64,000 nt of DNA from Lunularia cruciata (Eukaryota; Streptophyta; Marchantiopsida; Lunulariales; Lunulariaceae), in assembly GCA_948567375.1 (NCBI GenBank), contig CAOYZS010000046.1, forward strand, positions 1 to 64,000. Reading direction: 5' to 3'. The position numbers were made by a program, and so were the translations under genes. The notes beneath the pieces were generated by a model. The model had not been told where the DNA came from and searched no databases. It was given only the letters and a program-made list of their open reading frames with translations. This document shows positions 10,998 to 21,506 of this stretch, one piece after another. Each line of letters starts with the position of its first letter. The stretch's first letter is position 1.

Positions 10998-12530
10998 CAT
11001 CCCAACTCTCCATTTGCTCTTGCCTCCCAACAGACTACTATGACTCAGCAACACTCTAGTAAACGAGTAGCACCAGCATTAGCAGTTATATCTTGCTCCA
11101 CTTCCATCTTTGTACGTTGTCTCCTCTCACAATAAGCAACGACATCAACACATACCACCCCTTGCTCACTATTTCCTTACTTCTACTCGTCATCACCTTT
11201 TCCTCTCGGGCATTCCTCACATCATTAATGCACAAGACCGGTTCCATCTCCACTCCAATGCGTCACATTCACCAGACCTCAGTGCAGTGGTCGTCTTCAA
11301 GGTCCAATCATCTCTTACTCCAAGTAATCTTTGATCATTCCTTTGTTGTTGTGGAACTCTACCTTCGATCCCTTCTTCTTGCTTCTTGATTCTTCTCTCT
11401 TGATGAGATTTCTTTGCTACCTTTGTTCTCTTTCCCTGCTGCACTTTGATTCATTTCCTTGCTGCACTTCAATTCTTCCTCTTTCTTTCCCATCCATCAC
11501 TGTTCTGTGTCACCCAAAACCCCTTGCTGCACTTCGATTCTTCCTCTTTCTTTCTCGATCCATCACTGTTTTGTGTCACCCAAAACCCCAATTTGATCCT
11601 TCCCTGTTTCCCCAAAATCTCTTCTGATTTTTCTTTGTCCCCAAAACCCTTCGATACCTCCTTGTCACCTCAGAAGATTCCCTTACCCTCTTCCATCTCT
11701 CCTTGTTTCTTTGATTTTTCCCTTTGATATCTGTCACTCCCAAAAACCCTTCAACCTCCTTGGTTTTTCTCTTCGATACATCTCTCTTCCTGTCCAAAAC
11801 CCTTCACTGTCTTCCTGTAATAAACCCTTTGATGCCTTCACTCTCTTCCTATGCTAAACCCTTCAATGTCTTCCTGTAAAAAAACACTTCAATCCTTCAC
11901 TCTCTTCCTGTCCAAAACCCTTCGATCCTTTGCTCTCTTCTTGTTCACAAACCCTTTGATACCTTCACTCTCTTCCTATCCAAAACGCTTCAATCCCTTC
12001 ACTATATTCATGATTTCCTTTTGATTCCTCCTTTGTTTCTGCTTTCCTTTCTCTCTTCCTTTCGATGCCTTCTCTCTCCTCCCCTCCCAGAAAATTCTTT
12101 TTTCCCTTTTATGAAGAAAAAACATATCAAGCGTTCAATTGATTCCTTTTCTTGTCTTGCTCCAACTGCTGATATTGAACGAAAGCTTCCTTTCTCTGGT
12201 TGCAAAGTCCCCTTCTTTCTTTCTTTTTTCTTTTCCTTCTCCTTCCAAAAAGTCTTCTCCCTCCATGGCACCTTTTTGGGATCTCCTCCAACTTCAGCTG
12301 ACTCTTCCTTGTCCTATCCCAACTGTTGACACCAAATGAGGGCCTCCTTCAAGTGGCTGCCAAACCCCATCTTTTCTTTTCTCCTTTGAAATCTATCCTC
12401 TTCTCTGTACATGCTCAAGGCTTTTTCTCCTCCGAGTGTTTTCTCCCTCTATGTATGTCCAGGCCAACCTTCTTCTCAAAAATCCCTTTGAGATATTCTC
12501 CCCTTGCTGCCGCTGTAACCTAAAAAATAC
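10998..12530. repeat. Pyrimidine-rich repeated body of the degenerate C/D-type LTR
   Basis: Continuation of the LTR right of the B insertion. Many imperfect units of CTCTTCCTGTCCAAAACCC type occur between about 11440 and 12010. The Phe/Leu/Ser-rich frames on the plus strand and Lys/Glu/Arg-rich frames on the minus strand come from base composition. I see no gene. Confidence 0.6.
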
Positions 12531-12622
12531 TCCCAAGCTTACAAGAGCACAACATTCTTTCGAGCTAACAATAACATAAATTCTTTCGAGTTCACCTTAA
12601 AATACAAAACCACTCACACCAA

Positions 12623-12926
12623 ATGGTACTAATGCATCACATAGATTATTTTTTCAATGACAAAGGTAATCTTTTAGAGAAAATTTTGTGTAGAGGAGGA
12701 TTCTTGAAGGTCAAGGACTTTGGCTCTTCCAAACTATGGGAGCATAGTAAGAAGAAATTACAAGAAGTGCATATCATGTTATAATTTGCAATTTAGAAGG
12801 CAAGGCCATTTATAAAGCATGAAAAGAGGGATTCAATCCCACACCTATGAATGGGTGAATGAATGTATGGTGTGTTTAATTGTTTAATTCAGTGTAATTT
12901 CATTTGTAGAACATTTTGCCTTATTT
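12623..12926. other. Unassigned sequence between LTRs
   Basis: AT-rich, no ORF, and no resemblance to other parts of the window that I can see. It may be host or an older, unrecognised repeat. Confidence 0.4.
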
Positions 12927-13612
12927 TGTAACACCTATTTGTGCATGTATGTGTTATTGTGATATTTAGTTTGTTATTATAAGTACTTGAGAGATATTTC
13001 TTATATAGAGATAAAGGATGGTTCTACATTAGTCATAATTAGCAAAAGTTATTTGTAGCTAAGATAAAAAGGACTTTACTTTAGAGGAAGTGGAAAATTG
13101 AGCACCATTATTTTAGATTCTAGTGTATTGACTTGGTATTATTCTTAGGTGTTTGGCTTTGAGGAAAGAATTGAGAACTCTTTGGTTTATAAGCCTTTTT
13201 GTTTTAGATTCTTCTATAGTCCAAGGATAGCCCATGTGAATGAATCATTGACTTAGTGGTTGGATCAAGATACGACCACATGCTTAGTAGAATATTCCCA
13301 TGAGTATGGATATTTCTTTAACTTGTTTACTTTATTTGAATTTTAACCTAGTAACTTGAGTTACTACAATAATTAGTTACTTTGGTGCATAATTTTTTTA
13401 TAAGTATATAAACTGGGGGTGATGAAGTACTCATCATCCTTTCATTTGCAACTATCTCTCTCTCATTGAGTTCTCTAATGAGCAATGGTTTGAATCTTAG
13501 AATGTTAGCCTTGGAGGAATATGGTGGAGTTGGGGCTCTTTGCCTTCTTAGTCCATGGTGTACTACCATAATAACCATCAGAGGTTCATTCTGAGTGATA
13601 GATAAACAGGCT
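12927..13612 (+). repeat. Family A solo LTR
   Basis: It runs from TGTAACACCTATTTG to GGCTCACA and aligns with 2407-3098 along its length (686 against 692 bp), including the TATATAAA box at 13405-13412. No pol adjoins either side, so it is a solo LTR. The flanks (TATTT and CTTTT) do not make a clean duplication, so the insertion is old or an edge has decayed. Confidence 0.85.
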
Positions 13613-14235
13613 CACACTTTTTATTCCATTATTGGGACCTCTCTAGAAAGTAGGATAATGTTCCACATGCAATTCTATTAGACAAAAGGAGGCTATGAGA
13701 GCTCACTTGGAGAGACATTAGAGGAGGAGAGAGCTTAACTTATATTAGAGAAAAAAGACCCATTTTTCTAGTTTGTAATTCATTATGATGTCTTTGAGGT
13801 GATATTGTACATCTTGTACACATGAGAGGATTTGTAGAGATTGTGTGAGGTGGATTGCAGATTTTGGGAATTATGGTGATTTTGGGCAAAATCTCAAGTT
13901 TAAGAGATCTGGCCTTGAACTTTTTACACATGATACCTTGGGTTATCCTTTAGTAAGCACACTTGAAATTATTGTGAGAGCTAGTAGAAGCACTAAGCTA
14001 GAAGTTTTGGAAGTTGATAGGGTAAATTGTGTCGTGCGTATATACATCGCTACACAACATACATCGCTGTCAACGTCATACACAATAGAAGCACAACTCA
14101 CACATAAGTCATACATAGACTCTAAAGTGCCACAATACCACTGCCATAGTGACTTCCACATCATGACTTCCATAGCCACCACTTCCACGACCACCACTTG
14201 CTCCGTAGCTACGTTCAGATCGTTTACCACTCAAA
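13613..14235. other. Unassigned sequence left of the E leader
   Basis: An open frame of 136 codons (13845-14255, +) crosses this stretch, but its product resembles nothing I know and has Thr/Ser-rich low complexity. If E had a 5' LTR here it does not match the putative E' LTR. The junction at about 14236 may therefore be a truncation. Confidence 0.4.
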
Positions 14236-14771
14236 TTATGTCAAATGCCAAATAGTGGCAGAGTCGGTCTTGTGTTGATTTATGAGATGGAGGGTTGTTG
14301 ATTAGCATTATTGTGATTGGACCCCCTCCATTCTTTGTTTCCTGTTTGTGCATCGTGTTTGTGTGAGGTGCCCTGAATTTTGAGCATTGGTGCTCTTGTG
14401 TGCTCTCGATAGTGAGGTTGGAGTGATGACCAGTCAGACTATATTTTTTTCTCTCCGGTGAGGTAGGAAGTGCTGACCTATAGATTGTGAGAATGCGTGT
14501 TGTGATGGCAGGTTACAAGTCGCCCTTGCCCCTAGTGTGGTTGTCTCAGTTAGAGTTACATTAGTGGACATTGTTTCATTAGTTTTGGCACTTGGTGGTG
14601 CTCAATTGGTATTGGCACTTGGTGGTGCTCGGTTGGTGTTGGCACTTGGTGGTGCTTGGTAAGTGTTGGCACTTGGTGGGGTACTTGTTGTTGCAGTTTG
14701 CGGTTGCAGTTGTGGTTACTTTGTCACGACGGAGTTTGTTGGAGATTCCAGAGTAGTTAGCCATGCAATAC
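14236..14771 (+). other. E-family leader (5' untranslated region), left fragment of the main E copy
   Basis: It matches the reverse complement of 5200-5490 next to E'. It ends ATGCAATAC at 14771, where A2 begins. The E sequence resumes at 25173 with GGGTTTAC.TGGAGTGGTG, which in E' follows ATGCAAT directly. A2 therefore split a once-continuous E element. The flanks AATAC and AGTAC agree in 4 of 5 bases if the A2 LTR edge is taken one base inward. Confidence 0.7.
14585..14683 (+). repeat. 27-bp tandem repeat in the E leader, four copies
   Basis: The unit TTGGCACTTGGTGGTGCT plus nine variable bases starts at 14585, 14612, 14639 and 14666; the fourth copy is partial. Spacing is exactly 27 bp. 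Confidence 0.9.
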
Positions 14772-15220
14772 TGTGAGCCGGCCTGTCTCTCACTTAGGAT
14801 GAACCTCTGATGGCTATTATGGTAGCACACCATGGATTAAGAATGCAAGGAACCCCAACTTCATCATACTCCTCCAAGGTTAAAACTCCAAGACTCAAGA
14901 TATTGCTCACTAGAGAACTCAATGAGAGAGAGATAGTTGCAAATGAAGGATGATGAGTACCTCCTCATCCCTTGTTTATATAATTGTGAAATAGTTGCAC
15001 ACCAAAGTTACTAATTACTGGAGTAACTCAAGTTACTAGGCTAAAAGTCAAGTAAAGTCAAAAAGTAGAAAGGAATATCCATTCCCATAGGCATATTCCC
15101 CTAAGCATGTGGTCTTATCTTGACCCAACCACTAAATCAAGGATTCCTTCACATAGGCTATCCTTGGACTAAAGAAGAATCCAAAAAAAAGGCTTGCGGG
15201 CCCAAGAGTTCTCAACTCTT
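14772..15220 (-). repeat. A2 3' LTR, 5' part deleted
   Basis: It begins TGTGAGCCGGCCTGTC on the plus strand (the LTR end) and follows A1 LTR to about the TTGAGAACTCTTGGG stretch near 15205. There it jumps straight into the end of integrase. Compared with A1, about 0.64 kb is missing: pol end plus roughly the first 240 bp of the LTR. The inverse TATA box is at 14975-14982. Confidence 0.82.
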
Positions 15221-16258
15221 TGTGCTCCTTGTGCTTTCTTCAATCTCCTATGAATGCTTTGGAAGGTAGGAAGATCAAAGTGAATAGGTAAGGTAGACTC
15301 AATACTATATACTAATTGAAATGGAGAATATCTGGTGGAAGTCTTCATGGTTGTCCTATACTCTCACAAAATTGCATGAATCTTCTTGTCCCAATGATGT
15401 TTAGCCCCCTCCATTTCTGCATCTTTGGCCAACATCATGCACAAGGTCTGATTGGTTCTCTCTGCCAAGCCATTGGAATTTGGCTTATAGGATGTAGTTA
15501 CTCTATGTGTGATAGAGAAATGTCGTAGCATGGCTGAAGTAATGCTTCTTGTAAACTCTCCTCCTCTATCAGAAACCGACTCCAAAGGGCATCCAAATCT
15601 AGTGATAATGTGTTCATAAAGAAATCTACCAACTTCATCTTCATTCTTGTCCCTCAATGGTCTAGCCTCAACCCACTTGGTAAGGTAATCAGTAACTACC
15701 ACAATGTACCAATTGTTCCTTGGGGTTCTATTGAGAGGACCTACAAAATCAACCCCCCACTTCTCAAAAGGTCCTAGCAATGGAATTGATCTAATTGGTG
15801 GAGTGGATGTAGAATTTCTAGCAAAAGCTTGACAAAACATGACAAGTTTTGCAATAATCAAGACAATCCTTGAAAATCCCTCTCCAATGGTAACCTGCAT
15901 CTACAATCTTGAAAGCAGTCACCTTTCCTGCAAAGTATCTTCCACACACTAAACCTTCATGAAACTCCTTTATGAGTAGGATTGACTCTTCCTTATCCAC
16001 TGCTCTTTGAAGTAGACCATCTGCTCCTTGGTGAAAAAGAATATCCTCCACCATTGTGTAAGGTTTAGATCTTGTTGCAAGGGCCTTCCTCTCCCTAGCA
16101 TGCATCCTTTTTGGATAGTTACCTCTTGTCACAAAATCCACAATCTCCTTGTACTCCATTGGAACCTCTTGAGTGATTGAGATTGTCATGAGCTCCTCAT
16201 CCGGAAAGGAATCATCCACTGGCTCATCTCCATCATGATCATAGGCCCTAGATAACAA
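15221..16258 (-). pseudogene. A2 integrase, broken
   Basis: This is the same protein as at 1138-2400. The core shows D in GVDFVGP, D in VSDRGGEF and E in GLAERTNQ, so the catalytic triad is intact here. In the zinc site the second His position reads GRYF where A1 has GVHF, so one zinc ligand is lost. Two overlapping frames (15900-15364 and 16258-15818) show a frameshift at the CHVCQ region. The C-terminus is removed by the deletion into the LTR. Confidence 0.82.
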
Positions 16259-17600
16259 ATCAGCATTTGCATATTTCTTTCTTGGCCTATCCTCAATGGT
16301 TTAGTGATACTCAGACAAGAGTATCATGTACTTCAAAGCCTTGTGATCTGTGACAATGGTGGCTTTCCCTCCAATCAAGTAGTGTCTAAACTTCTTGAGA
16401 CCAAAGATCACTGCCAACCCTTCTCTCTTTGTGACGGCGTAGTTCTTCTCTACTGAAACCATTTGCCTACTAGCATAAGCTATTGGATGATCATGCCCAT
16501 CTTGGTCTAATTGACTAAGAGTGCATCCTATAGCTACATTAAAAGCATCAGTGTAGAGGATGAAAGGCTTACTCCAATCAGGTTTACCAAGAATTGGAGC
16601 TACAACAAGAATTGCTTGAGCTCCTCAAAAGCTTTGAGAGCCTTCTTGTCCTCCAAAATCACCACATAATTTACATCCTTCTTCATGTAGATGGTCAATG
16701 CATAAGCCTTGTTGGAAAATGAGAAGATGAACCTCCTATAGTATCCAACCATCCCCAAGAATTGGCGTAACTTTGTCAAGTTTGAAGGAAATAGAAGGTC
16801 TGAGTTTTTCCTCACCTTCTCAAGATCAACTGCTATTCCATCCTTGGAGATGATGTGCCCAAAAAGTAGACCTTCCCATCCAAAAATGCACTTCTCTCGA
16901 TTGAGTGATGCATTTGCCTCATCCAAGCATTACAAGACCTTGATTAGATGCTCAAAGTGCTCCTCCTTGCTCCCATAGACACAAAAGTCATCAATGAAGT
17001 CTCTCACAAATTTCCCAATGAAAGGTTCAAATACCTTATTCATGAACCATTGGAATGTGGCTGGAGCATTGCAAAGCCCAAAAGGCATGACCTTGAAAGC
17101 GTAAGTTCCCCAAGGTGTGGTGAATGTGGTGAGTTGTTGATGCTCTAGTGAGTCTTGATTTGGTTATATCCATTATAACCATCTCCAAAACTGTACCTCT
17201 CATGACCTGCAACCTCCTCCAAGATCTCATCAATGAATGGCAATGGGAAGTAGTCCTTCTTGGTAACAGCATTGAGCTTCTTGTAATCCACACATACCCA
17301 AAGCTTGCCATTTTTTTCCTTCACAATGATAATTGGAGATACCCATTCTAAATTCTCCACCTCAAAGATAAATCCAGCCTCCTTGAGCTTATCAATCTCC
17401 TCCTTTACAACCAAAGATATTGGTGGGCTAATGTGATGTTGCTTTTGGCGGACTGGTCTTGCATATGACTCCACCTCTATCTTGTGCTCCTCCAAGGTGA
17501 CTTCCTTCAAATCCTTGTAACTGAAAGCAAACACATGGATAAACTTGCAGAAAATTTCCTCAAATCTCACCTTCTCTTCCTTGGTAACATTTGGGCCATA
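16259..17600 (-). pseudogene. A2 reverse transcriptase and RNase H, broken
   Basis: Element order runs right to left. The RT N-terminus at 17570-17145 contains the conserved WVSPIIIV and VCVDYKKLNAVT stretches, then SFGDGYNGYNQI. The fingers and palm continue in another frame (17311-17036) with MPFGLCNAPATFQ near 17060-17095. The FIDDFCVYG catalytic segment is near 16975-17000. The thumb is at 16926-16600 (GMVGYYRRF). RNase H follows at about 16590-16260 with TDHKALKY near 16325-16350. At least two frameshifts and several stops are present. Confidence 0.82.
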
Positions 17601-17611
17601 CTCAAGGGTAG

Positions 17612-18300
17612 CTAAGTTCTCTCTACCTCCTCAAGTGTCAATGGTGATTTATGTGAGTCTTTCAAAACCTCTGGCTTAGGTGCAAAATCCATAGTATACA
17701 AAGGATACACATCTGAATCAGATTTAGATTCATCCTCCTCCGTGGAAGTCTCTTCTTCCATGCTTGTGTCCACACTTGAAGCTCCTTCTTCAAAATCTGA
17801 TTCCCAATAATCAAAATATGGTGTATCTGAATGTGAAGTGTTGGTGGTGTTAGTCATATGAACTATGACTCTATGGTTTGATGGCCCAATCCTCAAGTAC
17901 CCTTTGTGCCATCGATTAGTTGTACGTGCTGCTCTCAACCATGGCCTCCCAAGAAGTAAGTCATAGCTTGCATCCTTCAAGACTTGGAAAGTCATGATAT
18001 TTTGAACTCCCATAACTAAAACTACCACTTTATCCATCACCCCCTATTGGTCGAACCTGTTGCTTGTTTGCCATGCTCACCACAAATGTTGAAGGTCTTG
18101 AGGGTATCATACCCAACTTCTTCATCAACCTTTCTGACATGGCATTCACTATTGATCTTCTATCAACTAATGCATCCTTGATGTTGTGACCATCCACTCT
18201 CACATCAATCTTGGAGGCATATTCAAAAGCCTCCCATGGTGTTGGCTTGGCATCCACCACCCCCATTGATACTAGAGCTTTTGTCTTCTTCTTCTTCTTG
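17612..18300 (-). pseudogene. A2 aspartic protease and linker, broken
   Basis: The retropepsin-like protease that would cleave the polyprotein. The active-site region reads ALVDRRSIVNAMS near 18150-18190, so the Gly after the catalytic Asp is replaced by Arg (D-R-R where D-[ST]-G or D-G-G would be expected). Downstream the YDLLLGRPWLR motif near 17925-17960 is typical of the protease C-terminal flap in plant gypsy polyproteins. A frameshift lies at 18030-18040 between the two halves. A highly acidic linker follows at 17800-17690. Confidence 0.78.
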
Positions 18301-19690
18301 CTCCTTGTAGAACTCAAACCACCTCTAAGCTCCTTTCTCAAGGTAGGGTTCAAAGCAATCAATTTGCCCACTATGATGTTAGCCTTGTGACTACCAACAT
18401 CCTCCAACACATTATAGTTCCATTGTTGCTTTGAAATCAAGAAATCTTTCATCCCCAATTTCTTCCTTGGAGTCTTTGTTGTTGATGGTGTTGAGGTGCG
18501 AGTGCTCCTAGTAGACATAGGAGTATCCTTGCTTGGAGTGAATCCTTGAGAAGAGTGAACATCCTCTGCAAAATGAGTTCTCTTCTTCTCTTGTGCCAAA
18601 AGCTCCAAATTAAGACCCTTGGAGTTTGAGCACTCTCTCTTCACATACTTACTCTCAACCACATCTATGGATGCTATCCCCTTACCTTTTTTTGGATTAG
18701 GACCCACTTGGGTTTCACTACCTCCCTCTTTCCCTCTATTGGCTCCCTCATACTTCCTCCATAGTAAGTGGAATTTGGGCAATTCCTTTGGATATGGCCT
18801 CTTCCTCCACAACCAAAACAATTTCTATCATTGAAATTGTTGGCTGGTTGGCCTCCTCTATATGGATAGTTTCCATAACTCCTAGGCCCTCTCCTTACAT
18901 TCTGATCAACCTCTCTCTTCTCCCATAGTTGCACCACATTGATCTTGAGATCCGTACGTCGTTCTGTGATGGTTTGAAGTGGATCCTTTGGTGGAGGTGC
19001 AAGAATTGGAGCAACTACTACTTGTGGTGCAACCATTGCCAGCAAAGTATCAGAAGTTCCACCATACTTGTAACCTTGAGGAGGATGCACAACCTCCTTC
19101 ACCACCAAATCACTCTCATCCCCTTCCAAACTCTCCTCCATATGAATTGCAATTTTGATAGCTTCAACCTTGGAAGAAGGTTTCTCATATCTCACCTTGC
19201 TTCTAATTTGTGGTCTCAATCCTCCCACAAAATTCTTGGTGAGCATGGCTCAAATGCCAATCATAGTAGTCTCCACATCATCCCCACCCTTCCTCAACAC
19301 TATGCAAAATCTGGACTCTAACTTTTCCACTCTTTCCACATAAACTCTCACTTTCTCTCCATCTCCTTGCTTGAGAAAGGTAACCTCACTCATCAATCTC
19401 TCATAACTCTCATCAGGAAGAAAGTTCTCAATGAGTGTTGAAGTCAAAGTCTCCCAAGACCCCTCTTCCCCATCTCTCCTCTCTCTCTTTTGGTATTCTG
19501 ACTCATACCATGTAAGTGCTGCATCCTCAAAGAAATCTGGTAATGATGAGACCTACTCATTCTTCCTCCTCTCATTGTTTCCTATGCAAGCTCTTTGGAA
19601 GTGTCTCACAAAGGCCTCCACATCTTCTCCATCCTTGCCAAAGAAAACCAGAAGTTTCCCCATCTTAACCTCTCACTATCTTTCTTTCTC
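18301..19690 (-). pseudogene. A2 gag, broken
   Basis: The capsid and nucleocapsid region. The capsid N-terminus starts near 19661 (MGKLLVFFGKDGED), and the retrotransposon-gag core ALTWYESEY lies near 19495-19515. The nucleocapsid knuckle CFGCGGRGHIQRNC (CX2CX4HX4C, all four ligands present) is at 18779-18820. Stops at about 19550 and 19248 and one frameshift near 18680-18820 split it. A basic, Ser/Thr-rich C-terminal region follows and leads into protease. Confidence 0.82.
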
Positions 19691-19925
19691 TCAATTTTTT
19701 TTCTCTTTTCTTTTCTCTCACTCTATAACTAATAGAGTATGTACATGACTAACACCATTTGAGAGTAATCCACCCTAGGGAACACAAAAGGCTCAGGTTG
19801 CTCCAAGATTTCTATAGCAACATCAAATCCTAGAGTGCATATTAATCTAATCCTCATGGATAATTTATCCATAAGTTGAAAGATTATCTCCATCACTAAT
19901 CTTGAGAACTAGCTGATGAAGGTGG

Positions 19926-20294
19926 TCATATTTCTGTAGTTGTACTAAGACTCTCTCCAAGATCCTTCACCAAAGTCTCCAAAAGTGATTTTACTCCACT
20001 ACACTCATGTCCTTTTGGAAGCCCTTCAACTCCACAAACCTCACATAACTTCTTGGTCTTAGATCTTCTCCCTCCTAATCTTGGTGAAGAAGGTCTAACA
20101 TGCAAACCTAAGTCAATTAAGCCTCTCCTTTCCCTCAATCTCTTGCTCTCAGAGGCCAATGGACATGAACTTGACTTATGTCCCTTCTCTCCACATAAAG
20201 AGCACTTAGACTCACTCTTTCCTCCAAGTGGTGTAGGGTTTTGGATCCTCTCAACACTCTCTTCAAATTCTATTGTAAAATTTCTTTTCCTCAA
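19926..20294 (-). CDS. Small zinc-knuckle protein encoded upstream of family A gag
   Basis: An open 122-codon frame between the A2 LTR and gag, on the element's sense strand. It has one good CCHC knuckle, CSLCGEKGHKSSSC (CX2CX4HX4C, near residues 31-44), and a second Cys/His cluster, CEVCGVEGLPKGHEC (near residues 84-98). A basic linker (SKRLRERR, GGRRSKTKK) joins them. This suggests a nucleic-acid-binding accessory protein or a displaced nucleocapsid. The real gag with its own knuckle lies about 265 bp downstream, so this is an extra gene and not gag itself. A1 does not reach this region for comparison. Function is unknown, and it could be an ancient gag fragment. Confidence 0.55.
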   Translation of the reverse strand: MRKRNFTIEFEESVERIQNPTPLGGKSESKCSLCGEKGHKSSSCPLASESKRLRERRGLIDLGLHVRPSSPRLGGRRSKTKKLCEVCGVEGLPKGHECSGVKSLLETLVKDLGESLSTTTEI

Positions 20295-20707
20295 ATAACA
20301 CCCCTAAAATCACCTGAAACCCTTGGGGAACCTTGCATAGTCTCAATTTCCACTCTTGGTGACCCTCCATGTTCCAAAGATGAATCTAAACACTCAAATA
20401 TGCTTTTTGTTGCTCTCAAACTCCTCATGCATGAGATCTACACTCTCCAGAATTGACACTTCCTCACAATTTCACTCAAATCTCTCAACTAGTATGTGAA
20501 AGTCCTCTGAAATTTTTCACATATGATCACAACTCTAGGGTCTCCCTCCTTGCAAAATTTTAGATCTTTTCATTGAGCCATTTGGCCTAGACATCTTTCT
20601 ATCCAGCACACATATTTCAGATTTGGTCTGAAAACCATCCCCCTCCCTTCAAAAACTCATAACTCCCTTCTCAAGAATGACCTCTCTCTAATTTTTGTGT
20701 CAGCAGG
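20295..20707 (-). other. A2 leader, left part
   Basis: Non-coding stretch between the small zinc-knuckle ORF and the B solo LTR. It resumes for about 65 bp at 24378-24442 on the other side. I see no primer-binding site, because the LTR edge where it should lie is deleted. Confidence 0.55.
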
Positions 20708-21506
20708 TGTGACAACCTGGCAAATATCACTTTTGCGGTAATCAGGTAAGTAAAGTTTGTTCCCGCAGAGATACTATCCAGAATTGGTCAAATATGAAGT
20801 CAAAAGTCACAATTGCAGTTCTTCTTGATGGCTTCTTTAATCTCTCAGGTAGAAACTACACCCAGAAGAGAGTAACAAGGTCACAATCTTGACAACTTGT
20901 CACAAATACACACATATAATCACATCATAGTAAATTCTGTCCAAACAACTCTTGATTGTGATGATTCAGATTCTCCCGAAGATGGCACTTCACTGCAAAG
21001 ACCGATTTTGCCTCAGAATTGTGTTCCACCCCTCCACTAAAGGCACAACTTCCTCGATTGAAATTGCTTCACATCAACTTCGTACTGCACTCACCAATGC
21101 AGAATACTAACAACACTACAATTCCTCTCAGATCTATCAAGGCATTGCTCTGATGCACTTCACTCAGGATCAAACAGACAGAATGAAGATCAAGGCTGTA
21201 GCTTCCAACATCCACAGTCACACTGACTTGCTCTTCGGAATTCTCCGCACACTCACAAATACAAACAAAAAATTGACAATCTGAATTAAGCTTAAGCGAC
21301 GAGTACTGAGAACAGCACTTCGCTTTATCTATCTTCAGAAAGTTGAATACTAAATAACATAAGACTGCGAATGCTCCCCTTAAACACTGAAGCAATCGGC
21401 AGATTTGCCTACCTAAGCACTGCTTCCTAACATCTCTTCCTACCTACAAATCCCAAGTGACAGTCTATCTCTTCATATCTACCTCTTCTTATCTCAAAAT
21501 TGTCAC

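Larger units (their letters stand above)
7202..12622 (-). repeat. Degenerate C/D-type solo LTR, interrupted by a B solo LTR
   Basis: It starts TGTCTGGGG and soon reads GGCACCTGGCTACTTG and GCTTAGACTG, matching the edge of the C LTR (33111) and the solo LTR at 28845. Like them it continues into a long pyrimidine-rich, tandemly repeated body with CCTGTCCA-type units. The element sense is minus. A B solo LTR (9089-10992) is inserted within it. The far end is eroded: the expected ACACGTGGG...CGACA edge is missing, and similarity fades near 12600-12640. ATGG flanks 7198-7201 and 12623-12626, which could be a 4-bp duplication, but the right LTR edge is unsure. Confidence 0.55.

Noticed and set aside
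11093-12523. Several plus-strand Phe/Leu/Ser-rich frames
   Set aside because: They come from a pyrimidine-rich LTR with repeats; no conserved motif is seen and the frames overlap in all phases.
7198-12626. ATGG on both sides of the degenerate LTR as a target duplication
   Set aside because: The right LTR edge is eroded and does not end in CA, so a 4-base match may be chance.
12922-13617. Target duplication of the A solo LTR
   Set aside because: The flanks TATTT and CTTTT do not match.
13845-14255. A 136-codon plus-strand frame
   Set aside because: No similarity to anything I know, low-complexity Thr/Ser region, and it crosses an apparent junction at 14236.
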